Origin: Desulfonatronum sp.
GTDB taxonomy: Bacteria > Desulfobacterota > Desulfovibrionia > Desulfovibrionales > Desulfonatronaceae
NCBI GenBank assembly: GCA_007127655.1
Contig: SKYX01000256.1
Coordinates: 1-8,389 of the forward strand
Direction: 5' to 3'
Length of the DNA: 8,389 nucleotides
Below are positions 1 through 5,629 of this stretch, piece after piece; positions within the stretch are counted from its first letter, which is position 1, and each line of letters opens with the position of its first letter. The position numbers were made by a program, and so were the translations under genes. The notes under the pieces are model-generated. The model made no database searches, was not told the DNA's origin, and saw only the letters and a list, made by a program, of their open reading frames with translations.

Positions 1-135
1 GGGAAGATGATTCTGGATGCATTCGATTTGGTTCTGGAAAGAGGGATGAAGCCGACAACGGTTTACGGAGAACGGCAAAAAACGAAATTGTTTACACCGT
101 GCCGGATTGGAGGGCAAGCGGGAGGGTTTCCTCAT
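1..135 (-). CDS. Possible start of a hypothetical gene, running off the left edge
   Basis: An open frame of 45 codons begins at an ATG (135-133) and stays open to the window edge. It is preceded by a strong Shine-Dalgarno match, GGAGGTGA (complement of 143-150), 7 nt from the ATG. The ATG overlaps the stop of the preceding 34-codon frame as TGATG. The visible peptide begins MRKPSRLPSNPARC and is rich in Arg, Pro, Phe and Cys; I recognise no family, and it does not look like a folded domain. The DNA is more AT-rich than the neighbouring genes. The opposite strand is also open here (7-279), so the call rests on the ribosome binding site and the coupled junction only. It may equally be untranslated sequence downstream of rimO. 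Confidence 0.25.
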   Translation of the reverse strand, partial: MRKPSRLPSNPARCKQFRFLPFSVNRCRLHPSFQNQIECIQNHLP

Positions 136-239
136 CAGGCCTTCACCTCCGGCATCATGAGCTTACCGGATAACGGCGCCTCGTCGCCCTGTTTTATTCC
201 GAACACGAGACCATGCGTGAGACGGAACGATTTCCTCAT
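135..239 (-). CDS. Possible 34-aa small protein coupled to rimO
   Basis: The ATG (239-237) overlaps the rimO stop codon as TGATG, and the frame ends in a TGA that overlaps the next ATG in the same way. The peptide begins MRKSFRLTHGLVFGIKQGDE and ends LMMPEVKA. About 70% of third codon positions are G or C, in line with genuine genes here, but 34 codons is too few for a firm test. It has no recognisable domain, signal peptide or membrane segment. There is no strong ribosome binding site before it, so translation would depend on ribosomes finishing rimO. It could be a real small protein, a coupling leader for the next frame, or chance. Confidence 0.25.
   Translation of the reverse strand: MRKSFRLTHGLVFGIKQGDEAPLSGKLMMPEVKA
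143..150 (-). promoter_or_regulatory. Strong ribosome binding site for the left-edge frame
   Basis: The minus strand reads GGAGGTGA, a near-perfect anti-16S match, with 10 nt between GGAGG and the ATG at 135. It lies inside the end of the 34-codon frame. It is the main reason to suspect a gene starting at 135 and leaving the window. Confidence 0.4.
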
Positions 240-1597
240 CAAACCAGAGCCACCAGATCATAGGTCTTGGTATCGGTGATTTCGGCCCGGACCAGTTCCC
301 CGGGGCGGATGTTTTCTCCGCTGACGTAGGTGATCCCGTCCACTTCCGGGGCCTGGAACCAGACCCGGCCTTCATGAAGTCCCGGCCATTCAGGGCTGGG
401 GCGTTCCACGAACACCTCCATTTCCCGATCCTGATACTGCGCGAGGATTTCGGCGCTGATGTCGGCTTGCAGCTTCATCAGCCCCTCGCGGCGTCGGGCC
501 TTGGTCTTGGCGCCGACCTGGCCGGGCAGGGCCGCGGCCTTGGTTCCCGGTTCCGGGCAGAAGGCGAAGACCCCGAGATGGTGAAAGCGGGTTTCGGCGA
601 CGAAATCGGAGAGCTGTTGAAAATGATGGGGCCGTTCACCGGGGTAGCCGACAATCAGGCTGGTGCGCAGGGCCGCTTCCGGAAAGTGCTCCCGGACCCG
701 GTCCACTACTTGGCGGGGATCTCCGGTGAAGGGGCGGCCCATGGCCCGGAGGATGTCCGGGTGGGCGTGCTGCAAGGGGATGTCGAAATAGGGCAGCAGG
801 GGTGGGCCGAGTTCGGCCAGAAAACGCAGCAGACGCGGCGTCAGACCCGCGGGGTAGAGATACATCAGTCGCAGCCAGTCCAGCCCTGGAAGTCCGGCCA
901 ACTGCGGGATCAGGGATTCCAGGGCATTTCGCGAACCCAGATCGCGACCGTAGGACGTCAGGTCCTGGGCCACCAGAATCAGTTCCCGGACTCCCTGCTC
1001 CAGAAGCGCTTGGGCCTCGGCCACGATCAGGTCCGGCGGCGTGCTTTTCAGCGGGCCGCGGATGGACGGGATGGTGCAGAAGCGGCAGCGATGATCGCAG
1101 CCTTCGCCGATTTTCACGTACGCGTAGACCGGCTTCGTGCTGACGACCCGTTCAGGCTGCGCTGCGGAAGGGGCGGCATTGGGGGCGTGGAGGCCCAGGT
1201 CGGCCAGCCGTGGAAGCAACTGGTCTTCCTCGGCCACGTTCAGCCAGAGGTCCACCTCAGGGACGGCTTCGTGCAGTTCCGTTCCGTACCGGGAAACCAG
1301 GCACCCCGCGACCACCAGCAGAGGGCGGGGGTGGAGGTCGGCGATGTCTTGCGCGGTTTCCAGAATCACGCGGGTGGACTCCTCCACCGCCGGAGCAATG
1401 AAGCCGCAGGTGTTGATCAGCACGATTTGGGCTTGGTGGATGTCTTGCACCACCCGCCCGGGGCCGAGTGCTCCAAGCATGCGCTCCGTATCCACGCGGT
1501 TTTTGGGACAGCCCAGGCTGACGCACCAGACGCCCGGCCTGGCAGGGTCCGCGGGGTTGCTTGAAGTCGGAATGGGATTGAGGGTATGCATTGGCAT
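239..1597 (-). CDS. rimO: Ribosomal protein S12 methylthiotransferase RimO
   Basis: RimO is a cytoplasmic radical-SAM enzyme that adds a methylthio group to a conserved aspartate of ribosomal protein S12. From the ATG at 1597 the protein has 452 aa, close to the usual 430-450. The N-terminal MTTase domain carries its three cluster cysteines at about C30 (SLGCPKNRVDTE), C64 (NTCGF) and C99 (VAGCL). The radical-SAM CxxxCxxC motif follows at C167, C171 and C174 (CDHRCRFCTIPS). A C-terminal TRAM domain spans roughly 390-452 and ends in a TGA at 241-239. The SLGCPKN wording favours RimO over the tRNA enzyme MiaB. An in-frame TTG at 1723 would add 42 residues, but that stretch is not protein-like and enters the inverted-repeat element, so I reject it. 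No clear ribosome binding site precedes 1597 or the alternative ATG at 1591. It is transcribed divergently from the neighbouring kinase gene. Confidence 0.96.
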   Translation of the reverse strand: MPMHTLNPIPTSSNPADPARPGVWCVSLGCPKNRVDTERMLGALGPGRVVQDIHQAQIVLINTCGFIAPAVEESTRVILETAQDIADLHPRPLLVVAGCLVSRYGTELHEAVPEVDLWLNVAEEDQLLPRLADLGLHAPNAAPSAAQPERVVSTKPVYAYVKIGEGCDHRCRFCTIPSIRGPLKSTPPDLIVAEAQALLEQGVRELILVAQDLTSYGRDLGSRNALESLIPQLAGLPGLDWLRLMYLYPAGLTPRLLRFLAELGPPLLPYFDIPLQHAHPDILRAMGRPFTGDPRQVVDRVREHFPEAALRTSLIVGYPGERPHHFQQLSDFVAETRFHHLGVFAFCPEPGTKAAALPGQVGAKTKARRREGLMKLQADISAEILAQYQDREMEVFVERPSPEWPGLHEGRVWFQAPEVDGITYVSGENIRPGELVRAEITDTKTYDLVALV

Positions 1598-1646
1598 TCG
1601 GGTCTGTTGCTCGCGGTTTAAGGACTTTCGGGAATTGCGCCCAGCG

Positions 1647-1664
1647 CTTGGCACGGAATTTGTC
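1647..1664 (+). promoter_or_regulatory. Candidate sigma-54 (-24/-12) promoter facing the kinase gene
   Basis: The plus strand reads CTTGGCACGGAATTTGTC. The -24 element TTGGCACG is an exact consensus match. The -12 element is TTGT instead of TTGC. The spacing between the -24 GG (1650-1651) and the -12 G (1662) is correct at 10 nt. It lies in the non-coding region between rimO and the plus-strand kinase and would start a transcript near 1675, with a leader of about 245 nt passing through the inverted-repeat element. I saw no convincing sigma-70 promoter for this gene. Such a motif can occur by chance, and no enhancer-binding-protein site was identified. Confidence 0.4.
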
Positions 1665-1688
1665 TGAGTGTTGAAAAAGTCTTTCGTC

Positions 1689-1891
1689 ACAGTCCGTTCA
1701 AAAAACCCAAGTGCAAGGAGCAATAAAAGCTACCGGACACGTCCTGTGTCCGGCCCTTGCGGGCTGTGGCTTCGCCACATTTTCGATTTGCCGTCCTGGC
1801 AATCGAATCAAGGTCGAAACGTATTTATTCATACGTGAGAGTTTGAACTTTTTGCAGCGACGCAGCAATTGGGTATTTTTCAACGGACTGT
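1689..1891. repeat. 203-bp intergenic element with terminal inverted repeats (MITE-like)
   Basis: The left end (1689-1714) and right end (1865-1891) are inverted copies of each other: 23 matching positions, 3 mismatches and one 1-nt gap. The outermost 10 bp are perfect (acagtccgtt at 1689-1698, aacggactgt at 1882-1891). Inside lie at least four hairpins and no reading frame of note. This layout, short with terminal inverted repeats and no transposase, fits a non-autonomous mobile element or a REP-like structured repeat. I recall similar intergenic sequences in sulfate-reducing Deltaproteobacteria but cannot verify that here. No clear target-site duplication is visible. The element fills most of the rimO/kinase divergent region and ends 2 nt before an in-frame ATG at 1893. 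It has supplied misleading TTG start codons to both flanking genes (1723 and 1869). Confidence 0.7.
1733..1836. other. Cluster of hairpins inside the inverted-repeat element
   Basis: Four stems follow one another. First, ccggacac (1733-1740) pairs with gtgtccgg (1746-1753) over a gtcct loop. Second, tgtggc (1765-1770) pairs with gccaca (1774-1779) over a ttc loop and is followed by TTTT, which makes it weakly terminator-like. Third, cgatttgcc (1784-1792) pairs with ggcaatcg (1798-1805), with one bulged base, again over a gtcct loop. Fourth, acgtat (1819-1824) pairs with atacgt (1831-1836) over 6 nt. A minor gccc/gggc stem (1753-1764) sits between the first two. All would be transcribed in the leader of the kinase gene if the candidate upstream promoter is used. 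Whether they act in RNA or are only DNA structure of the element cannot be told from sequence. Confidence 0.55.
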
Positions 1892-1910
1892 TATGGCTCG
1901 TCAACCCCAC

Positions 1911-1916
1911 GAGGAA
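1911..1916 (+). promoter_or_regulatory. Ribosome binding site that sets the kinase start
   Basis: GAGGAA lies with 5 nt between GAGG and the ATG at 1920. The earlier in-frame candidates, TTG at 1869 and ATG at 1893, have no purine-rich site upstream and start in or right next to the inverted-repeat arm. This favours 1920 as the true start. Confidence 0.55.
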
Positions 1917-1919
1917 CTT

Positions 1920-3503
1920 ATGCATCTTTCAGCAGGTTACAATGAGGCCGTTCGTGTCCTGGAGGCGGCCCAAGGAGACTTTCTGGTCGGATTGGTCTGC
2001 CCGGCGGCTGGATCGGTTTTGCAAGGCGACGTGGCCCTCTCGTCGACCCTGGCCGCAATCCTGGGACTGCTGGACCGCTCGGCCCAGGAAACGGATCTTC
2101 CCCGCATGCACCTCACGGCCTGTTCCGGGCAGCCCCCGGGCCCGCATGAGCAGGAGCTGACGACACGCGGGACTTCCCGGTACACGGATCCGGAGGCCAT
2201 GATGGCGGCCCACCCGGACATCAGTCTGGTGGTGGAGATCTCCGGAGATTCGGAAACCGTGCGCACCCTGCGTCGGATATTGCCGCCTTCGGTGGCCTTG
2301 TTGGACCGCGCTTGCGCGGTTTTTCTGTGTTGTCTGCTGGTGATGAACGAGGTTTCCGGTCAATGCCAGACCGATCTGCGCGGCAGCCGAACCCTGCTGA
2401 ACACCATCATCGACGAACTGCCGGACGACATTTTCTTTCTGGACGACCAGGGCCGCATTCTGGACGTAAACAGACAGGTCTGCGAGCGGCACGGCGTGGA
2501 CAAGCAGGCGTTGCTGCACCAATCCAGCAGCTCGGTCCCCGCCGGACCGGGTCAGGTGGCCTGTGGGCCGGCGCACCGGGACTGGCCGGTGTTGACGACC
2601 CTTGCGAATCAGCGGGAGCAGGAGACACTGCAGACCTGGATGGATGAGCAGGGCCGGGTCCATTACTATCAGGTGACCGCCTACCCAGTGTTCGACGAAA
2701 CCGGGCGGGTGCACCGGATGATCGAAGTGCGCCGGGACGTCACGCTGCGCACGGAAATGGAGAAACGCTTGCAGCAGGCCGAGAAGCTGGCCGCCATCGG
2801 CGAGTTGTCCATGTACATCGCCCATGAAATCCGCAACCCGTTGTTCTCCATCGGCGGATTCGCCAATTCTCTGCTGCGTTCACAGGAACTGACCGAGAAC
2901 AGCCGGGAAAAGGTGCGGATCATTCTGGAAGAGTCCAAGCGTCTGGACAAAATTTTGAAAAACATCATCAACTTCGCCCGTCCCACGTCGTCGGAACTGG
3001 CGGAAGTGGATGCCAACAAGGTCGTCGCCGAAACTGTGCAGGTGCTCGGGATCGGCAGCCAGGAACGCGGCGTGACCCTGGACGTCCAGCTCGGGGAGGA
3101 GGTGCCCAAGATTCGGGCCGATGCCGAATTGCTCAAACAGTGCTTGATCAATCTGATCAAGAACGCCCTGGAGGCCATGCCCGATGGCGGGCGGCTCACG
3201 GTGACCACGGCCATGGAGCGTCACCGGGTTCTGATCAGCATCGAGGATACCGGTCACGGCGTTCCCGTTGAGATTCAAGACAAGATCTTCAACCCCTTCT
3301 TCACCACCAAGAAAACCGGTTCCGGGGCTGGTTTGGGGCTGGCCATGACCAAGAAGATCATCAGCGACCTGGGGGGCGACCTGCGTCTGAGCAGCCGCCC
3401 GGGCAAGGGCACCCAGGTTGTCTTGCTGCTGCATCCCTATGTGGACATGGAAATGCCTGCTGCTGCCGTGCATGTCGGCCAAGAGCCGCGACGGGAGACG
3501 TGA
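1920..3503 (+). CDS. PAS-domain sensor histidine kinase with unusual N-terminal domain
   Basis: This is a two-component sensor kinase of 527 aa that autophosphorylates a histidine and passes the phosphate to an unidentified response regulator. Residues 1-150 hold no standard sensor; alternating strand-like and helix-like segments, including PDISLVVEISGD and SVALLD, suggest a degenerate Rossmann-like fold. A PAS domain (about 154-278, DDIFFLDDQGRILDVN) and a short coiled coil follow. The HisKA H-box has H302 in HEIRNPL. The HATPase has N415 (N-box, LIKNALEAM), D443 in DTGHGVP (G1), an F-box FNPFFTT, and GSGAGLGL (G2, about 467-474). All key catalytic residues are present. I see no transmembrane segment, so it is probably cytoplasmic. 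Cysteines at about 132, 137, 138 and 149 cluster between the N-terminal region and the PAS domain. No response regulator is adjacent. The start at 1920 is chosen for its ribosome binding site; ATG 1893 is the alternative. It converges with the next kinase gene, with 40 bp between stops. Confidence 0.92.
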   Translation: MHLSAGYNEAVRVLEAAQGDFLVGLVCPAAGSVLQGDVALSSTLAAILGLLDRSAQETDLPRMHLTACSGQPPGPHEQELTTRGTSRYTDPEAMMAAHPDISLVVEISGDSETVRTLRRILPPSVALLDRACAVFLCCLLVMNEVSGQCQTDLRGSRTLLNTIIDELPDDIFFLDDQGRILDVNRQVCERHGVDKQALLHQSSSSVPAGPGQVACGPAHRDWPVLTTLANQREQETLQTWMDEQGRVHYYQVTAYPVFDETGRVHRMIEVRRDVTLRTEMEKRLQQAEKLAAIGELSMYIAHEIRNPLFSIGGFANSLLRSQELTENSREKVRIILEESKRLDKILKNIINFARPTSSELAEVDANKVVAETVQVLGIGSQERGVTLDVQLGEEVPKIRADAELLKQCLINLIKNALEAMPDGGRLTVTTAMERHRVLISIEDTGHGVPVEIQDKIFNPFFTTKKTGSGAGLGLAMTKKIISDLGGDLRLSSRPGKGTQVVLLLHPYVDMEMPAAAVHVGQEPRRET

Positions 3504-3543
3504 TCGGACATGGACCGCTGCGTCCGGCGTGGCCCAAAGGACG

Positions 3544-5625
3544 TCAGGCGGGATCTCGCCGGGGCAGGGAAACGATCACGTGGGTGCCTTGGGTTTCGCA
3601 GGTGGTGAACCGGATGGTCCCCCCGTGGGTTTTGGCGATGAGCATGGCGCTGTAGGTCCCGATGCCGGAGCCGTGCTCTTTGCCGCGAGTCACGTAGCGG
3701 TCGAAAAAACGGTCGCGGATGTCTTCCGGTATGACGCCGAAGTTGTGGATGTCGATTTCATGCATTGCACCCGGGTGCGTCTCCGACGCCCTCTGCGCTC
3801 TTTCGTGAAGCTCTGGGCCGTTTTTCGGAGTGTCTCTCCGAGTGTTCTTCGGAGAACGAACGGCGATGGTGATCCGGGAGCCTCCCGGAGCGGCGTCCAC
3901 GGCGTTCTGGACCAGATTGGCGAACAGGGATTCGAGCAGGATCGCCTCACCGGAGAGCATGTACCGATGGTCCCAGGACAAGGGGCGTCCGTCCAGCAGG
4001 TAGGCGAACTCCAGGGACTTGGCGGTGGCCGACGGCAAAAACTCCTCGTGCAGGCCCTGCAGCATCCGGGTCAGGTCGAAGGGTTCGGGCTGGAGTTTGT
4101 AAGCGCCTTCCTCCATCTTGAACAGGGCCATGGAATGGCCGAGCATGTGCAAAAGTTTCATGGCGCTCTGGTAGATCGTGGACGCGATTTCCCGTTGACG
4201 GTCGGGGAGTTCGTCGCGCAGCAACACCTTGGCCAGCCCACCGATGCCGGTCAGGGGCGACTTCAGGTCGTGGCGGACCATCCGCTCCACATCGGCCCGC
4301 AAGGACTCGACGCGCTTGATTTCCGTGATGTCCGTGAGCATCCCGTTCCAGACCACCCTCCCGTCCGTTTTTCTGGTCGCCAGGGAGCTGTTCTTGAACC
4401 ACCGCATCCCGCCCTCGTCCCGCTGCATGGAAAATTCGAACTCCACCGGATGTTCGGGAGTTTCGGAGCAGGTTAGGGACGTGGAAAAGCGCTTCCGAAC
4501 TTCGGGGTCCACGCGCTCGAAAAACAGTTTCGGATCCCGCAACGTACTTTCCGCGGGCAGCCCGAACAGATTCCAGATACCCTCGCTGATGAACGTGAAG
4601 CTCCCGTGGTCCTCGCCGGAAGCCTGGTATTGATAGACCACCCCGGGGATGTTCGAGGTGATCTCCGTGAGCAGGCGCTTGCTGGCCCGGAGTTCGGCTT
4701 CGGCCTGGGTGCGCTTGGTGATGTCCTGGATGGTCTCGATAGCCCCAACGATTTCGCCGCGTTCGTCCCGGCACCGGGCGGCCAGGAAATAGATGGAACG
4801 GGTTGTGCCTTGGATTGTCAACCGGTCAGAGGCCTCGAAGGCTTCCGGAATGAATGCGCTGGGGGAAAGATTTTTATCCCGATAGAGTGCGGCGATTTTT
4901 GGATGGTCCATGGTCAGGACCAGATCGGCCAGAACCGGCCGGGACGGCTCGGGATAGAAAATGCGTGAATCCACCGGCTTGCCCAGGCACTGCCCCCCCG
5001 GGACGCCGGTCAGGATTTCGCAGGCTTTGTTCCAGAAGATGACGCGGTGATCCGTGTCAATCACGAAGGTGGGGATGGGGGTGCTGTCCAAAATCGCGGC
5101 CAGCAGTTTCCGACGCCGACTGAGCAGGTTTTTGATCCGGCGGTTCTGGGTAATGTCCCGTACGGTAACCATCACGGCGTTTTCCTGGTTCCAGACGGTC
5201 TTCGCGAGGGAGATTTCCACTGGAAACAGCTTGCCGTCTCTGGGGCGTTTGGCCACCCAGTTGAAGGTCAAGATGTCCCCTGCCAGCAGTTTGGGCCGGA
5301 TTTCCTCAAATTTTTCCAGCGGCCCGCGGGAGCGGAGCAGATCCGTGCGTGGGCTCAGGGCCATGAGTTCCGCGTGGGGCAAGCCGAACAGCTCCGCGGC
5401 CCTGTTGTTCAGATCGATGATTTTGTCGGCCGACGAGCAGATAAATATGGCGTCGGGACTCTGGTGAAACAGGGCGTGCAGGTTGTCCCGCGCTTCGCGC
5501 AACGCTTCCAGCTCGCGCCGATCGTCTTGCCGCTGATCGCGAAGGCGAGCGATTTCCGAACGGGCTTCGTCCAAGGCAGCTTGGAGGTGAGATGCTTGGT
5601 CCTGGTCCATGGCGAGTGTGGTCAC
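3544..5625 (-). CDS. Soluble three-PAS sensor histidine kinase with altered G1 box
   Basis: This is a sensor kinase of 693 aa with no transmembrane segment, so probably cytoplasmic. A charged coiled coil (about 8-48) leads into PAS1 (49-160, QSPDAIFICSSADKIIDLNN), PAS2 (172-305, STPIPTFVIDTDHRVIFWN) and PAS3 (317-438, ending in LTDITEIKR). HisKA has H452 in RHDLKSPLTGI. The ATPase N-box has N574 in LVQNAVDAAPGG. The G1 box reads IHNFGVIP, where most kinases have DxGxGI, so the usual aspartate is replaced. The G2 region is GSGIGTYSAML. I recall this altered G1 and GTYSA pattern in other PAS kinases, so the protein need not be inactive. A charged insertion (about 590-620) with a doubled PKN motif precedes G1. 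The start is GTG 5625, 4 nt after the dacA stop; ATG 5610 is equally possible, and neither has a good ribosome binding site, which suggests translational coupling. It is likely last in a uup-dacA-kinase transcript. No partner regulator is visible. Confidence 0.92.
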   Translation of the reverse strand: MTTLAMDQDQASHLQAALDEARSEIARLRDQRQDDRRELEALREARDNLHALFHQSPDAIFICSSADKIIDLNNRAAELFGLPHAELMALSPRTDLLRSRGPLEKFEEIRPKLLAGDILTFNWVAKRPRDGKLFPVEISLAKTVWNQENAVMVTVRDITQNRRIKNLLSRRRKLLAAILDSTPIPTFVIDTDHRVIFWNKACEILTGVPGGQCLGKPVDSRIFYPEPSRPVLADLVLTMDHPKIAALYRDKNLSPSAFIPEAFEASDRLTIQGTTRSIYFLAARCRDERGEIVGAIETIQDITKRTQAEAELRASKRLLTEITSNIPGVVYQYQASGEDHGSFTFISEGIWNLFGLPAESTLRDPKLFFERVDPEVRKRFSTSLTCSETPEHPVEFEFSMQRDEGGMRWFKNSSLATRKTDGRVVWNGMLTDITEIKRVESLRADVERMVRHDLKSPLTGIGGLAKVLLRDELPDRQREIASTIYQSAMKLLHMLGHSMALFKMEEGAYKLQPEPFDLTRMLQGLHEEFLPSATAKSLEFAYLLDGRPLSWDHRYMLSGEAILLESLFANLVQNAVDAAPGGSRITIAVRSPKNTRRDTPKNGPELHERAQRASETHPGAMHEIDIHNFGVIPEDIRDRFFDRYVTRGKEHGSGIGTYSAMLIAKTHGGTIRFTTCETQGTHVIVSLPRRDPA

Positions 5626-5629
5626 TTGG

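Noticed and set aside
7..279. Plus-strand frame of 90 codons at the left edge
   Set aside because: Its second half lies antisense to the end of rimO, it resembles no family, and it has no convincing ribosome binding site. The competing minus-strand frame has a much better one.
374..1564. Long plus-strand frame of 396 codons opposite rimO
   Set aside because: It is fully antisense to a confidently assigned gene, has a Gly/Gln/Arg-rich composition typical of GC-rich shadow frames, and shows no domain.
1598..1723. N-terminal extension of RimO from a TTG at 1723
   Set aside because: The added 42 residues are unlike any RimO N-terminus and derive partly from the inverted-repeat element.
1696..1725. 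Sigma-70 promoter for rimO on the minus strand
   Set aside because: A TTGAAC -35-like hexamer (complement of 1696-1701) lies in the repeat arm, but the sequence 17 nt downstream, TTTTTC, is a poor -10.
3504..3543. Bidirectional terminator between the convergent kinase genes
   Set aside because: Only weak stems are present (ggac/gtcc at 3512-3525, cgtcc/ggacg at 3521-3543), with no T-run on either strand.
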